A stretch of 64,000 bases of DNA. It comes from Yinghuangia soli. Lineage in GTDB: Bacteria; Actinomycetota; Actinomycetes; Streptomycetales; Streptomycetaceae. A model generated the notes under the pieces. The model worked only from the letters and a program-made list of their open reading frames with translations. It had not been told where the DNA came from and ran no database searches. The stretch lies in contig NZ_JAKFHA010000043.1 in the NCBI RefSeq assembly GCF_021502675.1, forward strand, positions 1 through 64,000, read 5' to 3'. A program made the translations under genes and the position numbers. Shown one piece after another: positions 51,294 to 61,591 of this stretch (the first letter of the stretch is position 1; every line of letters begins with the position of its first letter).

Positions 51294-52676
51294 TCAGCAC
51301 TCGATGATGTTCACCGCGAGGCCGCCGCGGGCGGTCTCCTTGTACTTGGTCTTCATGTCGGCGCCGGTCTCCTTCATGGTCTTGATGGCCTTGTCGAGGG
51401 AGACGTGGTGCCGGCCGTCGCCGCGGAGCGCCATGCGGGCGGCGGTGACCGCCTTGACCCCGGCCATGCCGTTGCGCTCGATGCACGGGATCTGGACGAG
51501 GCCGCCGACCGGGTCGCAGGTCAGGCCGAGGTTGTGCTCGATGCCGATCTCGGCGGCGTTCTCGACCTGTTCGGGAGTGCCGCCGAGGACCTCGGCGAGG
51601 CCGCCGGCGGCCATCGCGCAGGCCGAGCCGACCTCGCCCTGGCAGCCGACCTCGGCGCCGGAGATGGAGGCGTTCTCCTTGAACAGCATGCCGACCGCGC
51701 CGGCCGCGAGGAGGAAGCGCACCACGCCGTCCTCGTCGGCGCCGGGGACGGCGGCCATGTAGTGGTGCAGGACCGCGGGGATGATGCCAGCGGCGCCGTT
51801 GGTGGGGGCGGTCACGACGCGGCCGCCGGCCGCGTTCTCCTCGTTGACGGCCATGGCCCACAGGGTGACCCACTCCATGGCGTGGCTGGCCCGGTCGCCC
51901 TCGGCGCGCAGCACCTTGGCGGTGTGCGCGGCGCGGCGCCGGACCTTGAGGCCGCCGGGGAGGATGCCCTCGGTCTTGAGGCCCTGCGCGACGCAGGCCT
52001 TCATGACCTCCCAGATCTCCAGGAGTCCGGCGCGCACCTCGGCCTCGCTGCGCCAGGCCTTCTCGTTCTCCAGCATGAGCGCGGAGACGCTCAGGCCGGT
52101 CTCCCGGGTCAGCCGCAGCAGTTCGTCGCCGGTGCGGAACGGGTAGCGCAGCACGGTGTCGTCGGGCTTCACGCGGTCCGCGCCGACCGCGTCCTCGTCG
52201 ACCACGAAGCCGCCGCCGACGGAGTAGTAGGTCTTCTCCAGGACCGGCACGCCCTCGGCGTCGTACGCGCAGACCGTCATGCCGTTGGCGTGGTACGGCA
52301 GCGAGCGGCGCCGGTGCAGGACGAGCTGGCCGGACTCGTCGAAGGCGATCTCGTGCGCGTCGCCGACCTCGGCGCCGAGCAGGCGCAGCCGGCGGGTGGT
52401 GCGGATCCGCTCCAGGACCGGTTCGACGCCCTGCGGGTCGACGGTGCGCGGCGAGAAGCCCTCCAGGCCGAGCAGCACCGCCTTGGGGGTGCCGTGGCCG
52501 TGCCCGGTGGCGCCCAGCGAGCCGAACAGTTCGACGCGCACCGCGGCGGTCTGCGCGAGCAGGCCCTGCGACTTGAGGCGGCGGACGAACATCCGCGCCG
52601 CGCGCATCGGACCGACCGTGTGCGAACTCGACGGGCCGATACCTATCGAGAACATGTCGAAGACGCTGATCGCCAA
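51294..52676 (-). CDS. sdaA: L-serine ammonia-lyase, single-chain iron-sulfur type
   Basis: A 460-residue L-serine dehydratase converting serine to pyruvate and ammonia. The N-terminal [19 protein letters not shown], the internal [18 protein letters not shown] and the C-terminal [13 protein letters not shown] carry the Fe-S ligating cysteines. The start is TTG at 52676 (MAISVFDM), an unusual codon but the first residue before the invariant FDMF; AAAGG lies about 11 bases upstream. A later ATG at residue 8 would cut into the conserved motif. Confidence 0.95.
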   Translation of the reverse strand: MAISVFDMFSIGIGPSSSHTVGPMRAARMFVRRLKSQGLLAQTAAVRVELFGSLGATGHGHGTPKAVLLGLEGFSPRTVDPQGVEPVLERIRTTRRLRLLGAEVGDAHEIAFDESGQLVLHRRRSLPYHANGMTVCAYDAEGVPVLEKTYYSVGGGFVVDEDAVGADRVKPDDTVLRYPFRTGDELLRLTRETGLSVSALMLENEKAWRSEAEVRAGLLEIWEVMKACVAQGLKTEGILPGGLKVRRRAAHTAKVLRAEGDRASHAMEWVTLWAMAVNEENAAGGRVVTAPTNGAAGIIPAVLHHYMAAVPGADEDGVVRFLLAAGAVGMLFKENASISGAEVGCQGEVGSACAMAAGGLAEVLGGTPEQVENAAEIGIEHNLGLTCDPVGGLVQIPCIERNGMAGVKAVTAARMALRGDGRHHVSLDKAIKTMKETGADMKTKYKETARGGLAVNIIEC

Positions 52677-52839
52677 CGGAGGTGGCCTTTCGTGGGGTCA
52701 CGGTCGGTGCGGACGCCCGGCCCCGCTTGTGGCGGAGCCGGGTGGGCTGCGGGCGCTGGGTGCGCGCGTCCTCCCAGGGTAAGCGCAGCGGATGTCCGGC
52801 GTGATCAGGGTCACCTCGGAGCGGTCGGCGGGCGTACGG

Positions 52840-54297
52840 TCAGCGGGCGTACTCGGTGGCCCGGCTCTCGCGTACGACCGTGACCCGGATCTGCCCCGGG
52901 TAGGTCAGCTCCGCCTCGACCTGCTTGGCCACATCGCGGGCGATGACGTGCGCCTGGACGTCGTCGACGAGCTCGGGCAGCACCATCACGCGCAGCTCGC
53001 GCCCGGCCTGCATGGCGAAGACGCGGTCCACGCCGGGGTGCGCGCGGGCGATCTCCTCCAGCCGGGCGAGCCGCTTGACGTACAGCTCCGGCGCCTCGCG
53101 CCGGGCGCCGGGGCGGCCGCCCGAGATGGCGTCGGCGGCCTGGGTGAGCACCGCCTCGACGGACCGCATCTCGACCTCGTCGTGGTGCGCCTCGATGGCG
53201 TGCACCACGTCGTCGCACTCGCCGTACCGCCGGGCCAGGTCGGCGCCGATGACCGCGTGGCTGCCCTCGACGTCGTGGCCGAGCGCCTTGCCGACGTCGT
53301 GCAGGAGCGCGCAGCGCTTGAGCAGCGGGGCGGGCAGCCGCAGTTCGGCGGCCAGCATGCCGGCCACGTGCGCGGACTCCACCAGGTGCTTGAGGACGTT
53401 CTGGCCGTAGGAGGTCCGGAAGCGCAATTTGCCGAGCAGGGCCACGAGTTCGGGGTGCATGTCGGTGATGCCGAGTTCGACGACGGCGTCCTCGCCCGCG
53501 CGCCGGCAGCCGCGCTCGACCTCGTGCCGGCAGCGTTCGAACACGTCCTCGATGCGGTGCGGGTGGATGCGGCCGTCCGCGACCAGGGCCTCGAGGGTGA
53601 GCCGGCCGATCTCGCGCCGCATCGGGTCGAAGCAGGACAGCAGGACGGCCTCGGGCGTGTCGTCCACGATGAGGTTGACCCCGGTGACCGCCTCGAAGGT
53701 CCGGATGTTGCGGCCTTCGCGGCCGATGATGCGGCCCTTCATGTCGTCGTGCGGCAGGTGCAGGACGGACACCACCGACTCCGCGGTCTGCGGGCCGGCG
53801 ATGCGCTGGATCGCCAGCGCCACGATGCCCCGGGCCCGGGTCTCGGCCTCGCGGCGGGCCTCCGCCTCGATGTCCCGGACGGTACGCGCCGCCTCGCGCT
53901 TGGCCTCGTTCTCGATGCCGCGGACCAGTTCGGCCTTGGCCGCCTCGGCGCTCAGTCCGGCGGCGCGTTCCAGCACCGCGCGGCGCTCCTCGGCGACCCC
54001 GGCCAGGCGGGTGCGCTCGGCGTCCAGCCGCTCCTCGGCCGCGGTCACGCCGGCGCTGCGCTCGTGCAGCCGGGCCCGGTCCGCGTCGAGGCGCTCCTCG
54101 CGCTCGGCGAGGCGCTGCTCGCGGCGCTCCAGTTCGCCGCGGCGGTCGCGCTGCTCGGTCTCGGCGCGCTGTGCGGCCCGGTCCTGTTCGAGCCGCGCGC
54201 GGCGCAGCGCGGCGATGCAGGCCACCGCCACCACCGCGGCGGCCAGGGCCGTCGTGACCGGGACGACGGTGCCGGAGTCCAGGGCGACTGTCACCAC
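52840..54297 (-). CDS. rny: Ribonuclease Y-like membrane endoribonuclease
   Basis: A 485-residue protein in the RNase Y layout: an N-terminal membrane helix (about residues 8-30), a long Glu/Arg-rich coiled coil (to about 150), a KH domain with KGRIIGREGRNIRTFE, and an HD domain with LLHDVGKA and HHDE. Initiates mRNA turnover at the membrane. Adjacent GTGs at 54297 and 54294; the first is eight bases from GGGAG. It lies about 545 bp downstream of recX and has a probable promoter about 300 bases upstream. Confidence 0.92.
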   Translation of the reverse strand: MVTVALDSGTVVPVTTALAAAVVAVACIAALRRARLEQDRAAQRAETEQRDRRGELERREQRLAEREERLDADRARLHERSAGVTAAEERLDAERTRLAGVAEERRAVLERAAGLSAEAAKAELVRGIENEAKREAARTVRDIEAEARREAETRARGIVALAIQRIAGPQTAESVVSVLHLPHDDMKGRIIGREGRNIRTFEAVTGVNLIVDDTPEAVLLSCFDPMRREIGRLTLEALVADGRIHPHRIEDVFERCRHEVERGCRRAGEDAVVELGITDMHPELVALLGKLRFRTSYGQNVLKHLVESAHVAGMLAAELRLPAPLLKRCALLHDVGKALGHDVEGSHAVIGADLARRYGECDDVVHAIEAHHDEVEMRSVEAVLTQAADAISGGRPGARREAPELYVKRLARLEEIARAHPGVDRVFAMQAGRELRVMVLPELVDDVQAHVIARDVAKQVEAELTYPGQIRVTVVRESRATEYAR

Positions 54298-54840
54298 GGG
54301 GCCCACTCCCTCTCTTCGCCGGATCCGCCGCGGGGCGGCGCCAGGGCGTGCGGGTGCAGCGCGAGGAGTGCGTCGCGGGTGTCCGCGCGGGTGGCGCCGG
54401 AGCATCGGGAGGCCGGGCAGGGCACCGGTCGCGCGGCCGGCGGGTGGCACAGGGCGGGTGCAGGTGCGGTATGCCGGTGCGGCGTGCGGTGGTCGGGTGT
54501 GGTGCCGGATGGACGGCCCTCTCCGGCCACGCCAAATGGCGCGCCGGGACCGCCGGTTCGCGTCGTCCGCGATGATCCCTCGCTGATTGCCAAGCTAGGT
54601 CCAGGTCACGGAACGGTCAAGCAACCGGACCAGAACTCCCTTGTATCCGCCCCGGAGTTGCGCATTTCGCCCCCGGGCGGGCGCAGCTTCCCCTTTCGGG
54701 CGCGAAGTTGCCGCGATCGGCAGGCGATAGCCCGCCGCGCAGCGACACGCGCGAGGAGGCCCGGGGGGCTCGGGGATTGGGAGCGTTCGGGAGTGCCGCC
54801 TGGCCCGGAGCGTCCCCCGACACACCCTGCCGGCGGACGG
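54298..54840 (-). other. 543-bp gap: rny leader and recX downstream region
   Basis: No credible gene. The half next to rny would be its 5' leader if the promoter at 54592-54620 is used. It contains a small hairpin (GCCGGA ... TCCGGC near 54515). The rest, 54621-54840, contains no clear recX terminator. Confidence 0.5.
54592..54620 (-). promoter_or_regulatory. Probable rny promoter
   Basis: On the minus strand TTGACC (54620-54615) and TAGCTT (54597-54592) are spaced exactly 17 bases. Transcription would begin near 54585, giving a leader of about 290 nt. Confidence 0.5.
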
Positions 54841-55956
54841 TCAGACGAGGGGGTCGTAGCGCCAGCCGTCGTCGTCCGGGCCTGCGGCGCCGAACTCGTC
54901 GTCATCGTCGGGGTGGTCCGCCTCGTCGGCGTCCAGCGCCTCGCGGACGACGCGCAGGGCGAGGCCCTCGCCGTAGCCCTTGCGGGCCAGCATGCCCGCG
55001 AGCCGGCGCATGCGGGCCTGCCGGTCCAGGCGCCGGGTGGCCGGCAGCCGGCGGGCCACGAGGGCGCGGGCGGTGGCCAGTTCCTGTTCCGGGTCGAGGC
55101 GTTCGACCGCCTCGTCGACCAGCGACGCATCGACGCCGCGCTGCCGCAGCTCGCGGGCCAGCGCGCGGCGCGCCAGGCCGCGGCCCTGGTGCCGGGTGTC
55201 CACCCACGCGGCCGCGAAGGCCGCATCGTCGATCAGCTTGACCTCGGTGAAGCGCCCCAGCACGTGGTCGGCGACGTCGTCGGGCACGCCGCGCTTCTTG
55301 AGCGCGTCGGCCAACTGCGCCCGGGTACGCGGCTGCCCGGTGAGCTGCCGCAGGCAGATGGCCCGTGCGGCGGCCTCCGGATCGGCGTCCGGGTCGATCT
55401 GCGCGGGTCCGGTACGGCGCTCCCGGCGTCGCGGAGCGCCCTCGTCGCCGCCTTCGCCGTCCGTCCCCTCGGCTCCCCCGCCGCGGCCCTTGCGGCCGCC
55501 GCGGCGTCCCCGGCGGCCGGAGCGTCCCGCGCCGGCCTCGGCATCGGCGCCGAAGAGGCGTCCGCCGCCGAACCCGCCGGCGGACTCCGGCTCCTCGGCG
55601 GCATCCGCGCCGTCGGCAGGGCCTGCCGCATGGCCGGCCGGCCGTGCGTCCTGCGCGGCGGGGTCCGGCTTCGGGCCCCCGCCCCGGGCGGACACCGGGC
55701 GGCTGCGGCGGCGCTGCTCCTCGGACCACTCCTTCACGGCGTCGGCGGCCCCCGAGCCGCCCTCCAACGCCATGCCGAGCAGCGCGCGGGCGCGCTGCTG
55801 CTCCTCGGGAGTGACCTTGCCGGCCCAGGTGTCGTTCCAGTCCGGATCCGCCCCGCCGGGGGCCGGGCGGTCTCCCCCGGCCCCTTCGTCCGGTCCGTTC
55901 GGTTCGCCGGGTTGCGGCCCGGTCGACGCCCCGGACCCGGTCACTGCCGCGGACAC
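54841..55956 (-). CDS. recX: RecA regulator RecX with long disordered N-terminus
   Basis: A 371-residue protein. The RecX domain lies in the C-terminal half: RAICLRQLTGQPRTRAQLADALKKRGV, FTEVKLIDDAAFAAAWV, RHQGRGLARRALARELRQRGV, and GMLARKGYG. The first 190 residues are Gly/Arg/Pro/Glu-rich and disordered, making it about twice the usual length. It modulates RecA filaments. GTG 55956 is seven bases beyond the recA stop, so it is read from the recA transcript. Confidence 0.92.
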   Translation of the reverse strand: MSAAVTGSGASTGPQPGEPNGPDEGAGGDRPAPGGADPDWNDTWAGKVTPEEQQRARALLGMALEGGSGAADAVKEWSEEQRRRSRPVSARGGGPKPDPAAQDARPAGHAAGPADGADAAEEPESAGGFGGGRLFGADAEAGAGRSGRRGRRGGRKGRGGGAEGTDGEGGDEGAPRRRERRTGPAQIDPDADPEAAARAICLRQLTGQPRTRAQLADALKKRGVPDDVADHVLGRFTEVKLIDDAAFAAAWVDTRHQGRGLARRALARELRQRGVDASLVDEAVERLDPEQELATARALVARRLPATRRLDRQARMRRLAGMLARKGYGEGLALRVVREALDADEADHPDDDDEFGAAGPDDDGWRYDPLV

Positions 55957-55963
55957 TGTGCCG

Positions 55964-57013
<1,050 letters not shown>

Positions 57014-57134
57014 CGCTGCTGCCGCCCTGTCGGGTCGTGGTGTGCGCTTCATTGTCCAGACGCTAACCCGTCGCACCGACATCGCGGGACGCGCCTCGCA
57101 CACCTGTGGATAACTCAGCCGCCCCAGCGTAGGC

Positions 57135-57146
57135 GAACTTTTGTTC
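57135..57146 (-). promoter_or_regulatory. SOS (LexA) box of recA
   Basis: GAACTTTTGTTC, a perfect GAAC-N4-GTTC site with right flank GA, matches the actinobacterial/Gram-positive LexA box. On the minus strand TACGCT directly downstream could be the -10. Confidence 0.88.
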
Positions 57147-57317
57147 GAATACGACTTCGACACACGCCCAAGGCCGGAAAATCAGGCGAAAGAGGCGAAC
57201 GCCAGGGGGCGGCCACGGCGCGCGGCACCGGCGCACAGCGGGCCCTGGAGGAGATTTCACTCCGACCCGAAGCAGCGGAGCACCGGGGATCCGGGGCCGC
57301 CGGACAGGCGGCGTACG

Positions 57318-57539
57318 TCAGGCGGTCCGGCCCGCGCGCGCCCGGCCGACCCGGGCCCGGCGCTGGTGGTACCACGCGATGTTGCCGTCGACCGCGGCCA
57401 GCAGCAGGAAGGGGACGCCGAGCCAGCTGCCGTTGGCGAACGCCACGACCGCGGCGGCCAGGGCCAGGACGCAGACGATGCCGGCCAGGACGACGATGCG
57501 CGGCGTGCGGGCGGGCGCGGGGCTGGGCGTGGCGGACAT
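57318..57539 (-). CDS. Small membrane protein, two helices
   Basis: A 73-residue protein: short Pro-rich N-terminus, two hydrophobic helices (about 16-36 and 38-56), then a His/Arg-rich tail (WYHQRRARVGRARAGRTA). ATG 57539 follows GGGAG. Found near recA but not recognised as a named family; function unknown. Confidence 0.65.
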   Translation of the reverse strand: MSATPSPAPARTPRIVVLAGIVCVLALAAAVVAFANGSWLGVPFLLLAAVDGNIAWYHQRRARVGRARAGRTA

Positions 57540-57669
57540 CAGGGCGGCTCCCGGGAGGGCGGCGGTGGACGCCCCATTGTCCCCGACCGCCTCCGGGCGG
57601 AATAAACCGAGGCGCGCGGAACCTGATGACACGGGACACCGGCCCCGCACGCCGGAATCCCACCCGAAA

Positions 57670-57713
57670 GTTGAATTCACAACAACACCCGGGTACGTTG
57701 TTCAATGTTCAAC
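57670..57713. promoter_or_regulatory. Possible operator/promoter of FMN reductase gene
   Basis: GTTGAATTCACAAC (57670-57683) contains a GTTG/CAAC inverted repeat, and GTTGTTCAATGTTCAAC (57697-57713) repeats GTTCAA. The region is locally AT-rich and lies 25-68 bases before the ATG. Redox regulators of the HxlR/MarR type bind such sites; inference only. Confidence 0.35.
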
Positions 57714-57737
57714 CACAAGGCCTATGGAGGTCCTGCC

Positions 57738-58349
57738 ATGTCCCGCGTCCTCGCCATCTCCGGCTCGATCCGCACCGAGTCCTTCAACACCGCGCTGCTC
57801 AACGCCTTCGGCTCGCTCGCCCCCGAGGGCATGTCGATCGAGGTCTTCAAGGGCATCGACGAGCTCCCGCACTTCAACCAGGACCTCGAAGGCGACGTGC
57901 CGGCCTCGGTGACGCGCCTGCGCGAGGCGGTCCAGGCCGCCGACGCCGTGATCATCTCCACCCCGGAGTACAACCGCGCCATCCCGGGCGTACTGAAGAA
58001 CGCGCTCGACTGGGCCTCGCGCCCGTACGGCCAGTCCTCCTGGCAGGGCAAGCCGGTCGCCGCGCTCTCCGCCTCCCCGGGCGCCCAGGGCGGCGTCCGT
58101 GCCCTGGAGGAGCTCACCGGCCAGCTGCAGAACCTGTCGGCGTACCTCGTGCGCGGCCCCGAGATCGCGATCCCCGAGGTGCACACCCGCCTCGGCGCCG
58201 ACGCGGACGCCCGGGCCACGCTGACCGACCCGGCCACCGCGGGCATGGTCAAGTACCTGCTCGAGGCGCTGCAGGTCGCGATCGACACCAAGGCCGGCGA
58301 GAACCACGTCAAGGCGCTCGGCGCCTGGGCCGCGTCGCTGAACGGCTGA
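57738..58349 (+). CDS. NADPH-dependent FMN reductase family protein
   Basis: A 203-residue flavodoxin-like reductase: phosphate-binding [29 protein letters not shown] (the family signature), and SASPGAQGG. May supply reduced FMN or act as a quinone/azo reductase. ATG 57738 with GGAGG seven bases upstream. Confidence 0.92.
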   Translation: MSRVLAISGSIRTESFNTALLNAFGSLAPEGMSIEVFKGIDELPHFNQDLEGDVPASVTRLREAVQAADAVIISTPEYNRAIPGVLKNALDWASRPYGQSSWQGKPVAALSASPGAQGGVRALEELTGQLQNLSAYLVRGPEIAIPEVHTRLGADADARATLTDPATAGMVKYLLEALQVAIDTKAGENHVKALGAWAASLNG

Positions 58350-58431
58350 CCGGGACGCACCCCGCCGGACGGCGGGACGACGCACGCCGCAGCGGCAGTT
58401 GAACACCTGCGGCGGCGAACAGCAGGGCGCA

Positions 58432-58481
58432 GGACAGCAGGAGGGCCCCGCACCATTCGGTGCGGGGCCCTCCTGCTGTCC
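58432..58481. terminator. Strong bidirectional terminator
   Basis: A perfect 23-bp stem with loop ATTC between the FMN reductase gene and the convergent F420 oxidoreductase gene. Confidence 0.92.
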
Positions 58482-58518
58482 GTTCTGCGTCCCGCTGCCT
58501 GCGGTCGCCGCGGCGGGG

Positions 58519-59211
58519 TCAGACGTCGGTGATGCGGACGCCCGCGTGCGCCTTGTAGCGGCGGTTCACCGAGATGAGGTTGGCGGTGAGCGCCTCGACC
58601 TGCCCGGCGTTGCGCAGGCGGCCCGCGAACACGCCGCGCATGCCCGGGATCCGGCCGGCCAGCGCCTGCACCACGTCGGTGGCGGCGCGCTCGTCGCCGA
58701 GCACCATGATGTCGGTGTCCAGCGACTCGACGTTGGGGTCGAGCAGCAGCACCGCGGAGACGTGGTGGAAGGCCGCGGTGACCCGCGCCTCGGGCAGGAC
58801 CGCGGCAGCCTGCTGCGCCGCGCTGCCTTCTTCGACGGGCAGCGAGTACGCGCCCTGCTTGTCGAAGCCCATCGGGTTCACGCAGTCCACGACGATCTTG
58901 CCGGCCAGCTGCTCGCGCAGCGAGACCAGAAGTTCCTTGTGGCCGTCCCACGGCACCGCGACGATCACGACGTCGCTCTCGGCCGCGCAGGTCGCATTGT
59001 CGGTGCCGCGCACTCCTGCACCCAGCTCCGCGGCGGCGGACTCGGCGCGGTCCGCGCTGCGCGAACCGATGATCACTTTCTGGCCCGCGACGGCGAGCCG
59101 GTACGCGAGGCCGCGGCCCTGCTCACCGGTACCGCCGAGGACGCCGACGACGAGGCTGCCGACGTCCGGCAGGTCGCGCGGGTCGCGCTGAGCGTTGGAG
59201 GGGGTAGTCAT
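58519..59211 (-). CDS. npdG: NADPH:F420 oxidoreductase
   Basis: A 230-residue Rossmann protein of the Fno family: NADP motif [33 protein letters not shown] (2'-phosphate arginines), [12 protein letters not shown], and [15 protein letters not shown] at the C-terminus. Interconverts NADPH and reduced F420, relevant to F420-using enzymes such as LLM oxidoreductases. ATG 59211. Confidence 0.93.
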   Translation of the reverse strand: MTTPSNAQRDPRDLPDVGSLVVGVLGGTGEQGRGLAYRLAVAGQKVIIGSRSADRAESAAAELGAGVRGTDNATCAAESDVVIVAVPWDGHKELLVSLREQLAGKIVVDCVNPMGFDKQGAYSLPVEEGSAAQQAAAVLPEARVTAAFHHVSAVLLLDPNVESLDTDIMVLGDERAATDVVQALAGRIPGMRGVFAGRLRNAGQVEALTANLISVNRRYKAHAGVRITDV

Positions 59212-59322
59212 GGCGCGATCCTGCCAGCGGGGTCTTCAAGAGGCACGGGGCAGCACCCAGATGCAGCCGACGTCACAGCTCATTTCACCGCCAAAAGTCG
59301 CCATTCGGAGTATTTCGGACCT

Positions 59323-59352
59323 TTGACACTTCGCACAAAAGGCTCGAAATAT
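59323..59352 (+). promoter_or_regulatory. Probable promoter of the DUF1508-H1 gene
   Basis: A perfect TTGACA (59323-59328) with an AT-rich AAATAT (59347-59352) after 18 bases, in an AT-rich stretch 85-115 bases upstream of the gene. Confidence 0.45.
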
Positions 59353-59436
59353 GTGACAACCGACACAATTCGTGCTTCTTTGATACGGAAATCGTTCGGC
59401 GACGGGCCGGACATGTCCCGAACACGGGAGGCACCG

Positions 59437-60042
59437 ATGCCGGCGAAGTTCGTTCTCAGCAAGGGGCGTACAGGCAAGTACGGCTTTGTCCTGGAGGCGG
59501 CGAACGGCACCACACTCGCCAAGTCCCTGTCGTACGCCACCAAGCGCGAGGCGCTCGCCGCACTGCGCTCGGTGCAGCGCAGCGGCGCCACCGACAAGGT
59601 GGACGACCAGACAGACGCCGCCGCGGCCCCCAAGAAGGCCGCGGCCAAGAAGACCGCTGCCAAGAAGACCGCGGCGAAGAAGACGACCGCGAAGAAGACG
59701 GCCGCCAAGAAGACCGTCGCCAAGAAGGCCGCCCCGAAGAAGGCGGTCACCGCGAAGAAGACCGCAGCCAAGAGCACCGCGAAGAAGACGGCCGCGAAGA
59801 AGGCCACGGCGAAGAAGTCCGTGGCAAAGAAGGCAGTTGCCAAGAAGACGGCGACGAAGAAGACCACTGCGGCGAGGCCCGCCGCGAAGAAGACCGCGGC
59901 CAAGAAGACCGTCGCCAAGAAGGCGGTCACGAAGAAGGCGGCGACCACGGCACCGGCGCGCAAGTCCGCTGCCAAGAAGGCGCCGGCCACCAAGAAGGCG
60001 GCCCGCAAGACCGCCACGCGCCGTCCGGCCGCGAAGAAGTAG
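59437..60042 (+). CDS. DUF1508 domain fused to a histone H1-like Lys/Ala tail
   Basis: A 201-residue, extremely basic protein. Residues 1-55 are a DUF1508 (YegP-like) domain ([37 protein letters not shown]). Residues 61-201 are almost entirely [10 protein letters not shown] and KKTVA repeats like the tails of eukaryotic H1 and bacterial H1-like (HupS-type) proteins. The likely role is nucleoid or RNA binding, inferred from composition. ATG 59437 with GGGAGG six bases upstream; another ATG eight codons earlier is less well placed. Own promoter and terminator. Confidence 0.88.
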   Translation: MPAKFVLSKGRTGKYGFVLEAANGTTLAKSLSYATKREALAALRSVQRSGATDKVDDQTDAAAAPKKAAAKKTAAKKTAAKKTTAKKTAAKKTVAKKAAPKKAVTAKKTAAKSTAKKTAAKKATAKKSVAKKAVAKKTATKKTTAARPAAKKTAAKKTVAKKAVTKKAATTAPARKSAAKKAPATKKAARKTATRRPAAKK

Positions 60043-60072
60043 GCAGCAGAAGAAGGACCGATTGTCCGGCCC

Positions 60073-60113
60073 GTCGTGCCCCGTACCGCCACTGCTGCGG
60101 TCCGGGGCACGAC
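60073..60113. terminator. Terminator after the DUF1508-H1 gene
   Basis: An 11-bp outer stem (60073-60083 with 60103-60113), then an inner four- to five-pair stem, 30 bases past the stop. Confidence 0.8.
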
Positions 60114-60164
60114 TGCGTCATGGCGTCGCCGTGACGTCGGCGCGGTGGTGTCGGCGCGGCAGCG

Positions 60165-60431
60165 TCAGCGCGGCGGCGTACCGCCGTCCGGGTCGGCTTG
60201 GCCCCCGGCGCCCGCACCGCCGCCGCTGCGGTCGTTCCAGTCCGGGTCGTTCTCCCACGTCTGGTTCCGCTCGCGCGCGATCTCCAGGGCGTGTTCCGCC
60301 TCGGTGCGGCTCTCGTACGGGCCGAGGCGGTCCAGGGCCCGGCACTCCGGCCCTTCCTCGACCTTGTTGTGCCGGACGCAGTAGAACCACTCGCCCTCAC
60401 GGCCCTTGGGCCGGCGCCACAGCCTGAACAT
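60165..60431 (-). CDS. Small conserved actinobacterial protein
   Basis: An 88-residue hydrophilic protein: [27 protein letters not shown], then [23 protein letters not shown] and DPDWND, ending in a Gly/Ala/Pro-rich tail. I recognise it as a common short actinobacterial protein with SPOR-like pattern (aromatic strand followed by a helix of EAExAL), but have no function for it. ATG 60431 follows AAGGGAG. Divergent from map. Confidence 0.75.
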   Translation of the reverse strand: MFRLWRRPKGREGEWFYCVRHNKVEEGPECRALDRLGPYESRTEAEHALEIARERNQTWENDPDWNDRSGGGAGAGGQADPDGGTPPR

Positions 60432-60538
60432 CGCGGGCTCCCTTCGGTGGAACGCGGGCGGCACGGACACGGCCCGGCGCCCGGCCCGGCCGTTCGCGGG
60501 TGATGATGCCCGGGCCGCGCTGGCTACACTCGCAGGTT

Positions 60539-61387
60539 ATGGCGACTCTCGTTCCCGGCAAGGCCACCCCGATCCGCACCGTCCCCGCCGACATCCCCCG
60601 GCCGGAGTACGTGGGGAAGGAAGCGCCGACCCCGTACCAGGGCCCGGACGTGCAGAGCGCCGAGACCATCGAGAAGATGCGCATCGCGGGCCGGATCGCG
60701 GCCGGGTCGATGGCCGAGGCGGCCAAGCACGTCGCGCCCGGCGTGACCACCGACGAGTTGGACCGCATCGCGCACGAGTACATCCTCGACCACGGCGCCT
60801 ACCCGTCCTGCCTGGGCTACCGCGGCTTCCCCAAGACCGTGTGCACCTCGATCAACGAGGTCATCTGCCACGGCATCCCGGACAGCACGCGGCTGAACGA
60901 CGGCGACATCGTCAACATCGACGTGACCGTCTTCATCGGCGGCGTGCACGGCGACACCGACGCGACCTACCTGGTCGGCGACGTCGACGAGGAGTCGCGG
61001 CTGCTCGTGGAGCGCACCCAGGAGGCGCTGAACCGCGGCATCAAGGCGGCGCGCGCGGGCCGCCAGATCAATGTCATCGGGCGCGTCATCGAGTCGTACG
61101 CCAAGCGCTTCGGCTACGGCGTGGTCCGGGACTTCACCGGGCACGGCATCAACTCGTCGTTCCACTCCGGCCTGATCATCCCGCACTACGACGACCCGCG
61201 GGCGGTCACCGTGATGGAGCCGGGCATGACGTTCACCATCGAGCCGATGCTGACGCTGGGCACCCACGACTACGACATGTGGGACGACGGCTGGACCGTG
61301 GTCACCAAGGACCGCAAGCGCACCGCGCAGTTCGAGCACACGATCGTGATCACCGACTCGGGTGCGGAGATCCTGACGCTGCCGTAG
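60539..61387 (+). CDS. map: Methionine aminopeptidase, type I
   Basis: A 282-residue dinuclear metallopeptidase removing initiator methionine. Metal ligands are visible in NIDVT (Asp), GDTDAT (Asp), TGHGIN (His), FTIEPM (Glu) and FEHTI (Glu). The N-terminal 40 residues resemble the longer MapA-type actinobacterial form. ATG 60539 (MATLVPGK). Confidence 0.95.
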   Translation: MATLVPGKATPIRTVPADIPRPEYVGKEAPTPYQGPDVQSAETIEKMRIAGRIAAGSMAEAAKHVAPGVTTDELDRIAHEYILDHGAYPSCLGYRGFPKTVCTSINEVICHGIPDSTRLNDGDIVNIDVTVFIGGVHGDTDATYLVGDVDEESRLLVERTQEALNRGIKAARAGRQINVIGRVIESYAKRFGYGVVRDFTGHGINSSFHSGLIIPHYDDPRAVTVMEPGMTFTIEPMLTLGTHDYDMWDDGWTVVTKDRKRTAQFEHTIVITDSGAEILTLP

Positions 61388-61419
61388 CGCGCGGCCCGGC
61401 CCCGGTACGGCCGCAGCAC

Positions 61420-61463
61420 AGGTGCAGCAGAGGTGCAGCAGAGGTGCAGCAGAGGTGCAGCAC
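61420..61463. repeat. Tandem repeat, four 11-bp units AGGTGCAGCAG
   Basis: Three perfect copies and a fourth with a final C, between map and the lipoprotein gene. Confidence 0.85.
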
Positions 61464-61591
61464 AGCCGCAGCGCCGTCGCAGCGAGGGCTTCGGGAGTCG
61501 GCCGCCCGCAGCGGGGCCGCGCACAGTAGGGTTTCGCGCGTCCCCGCAGTGTCCCGCGGCCGTCGCCGGCGGGCCGCCCCGGAAGGCTCCC

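Noticed and set aside
59280-60110. Long minus-strand hydrophobic frame opposite the H1-like gene
   Set aside because: It is the complement of the Lys/Ala repeat (reads as Phe/Ala/Val repeats) with no start signal.
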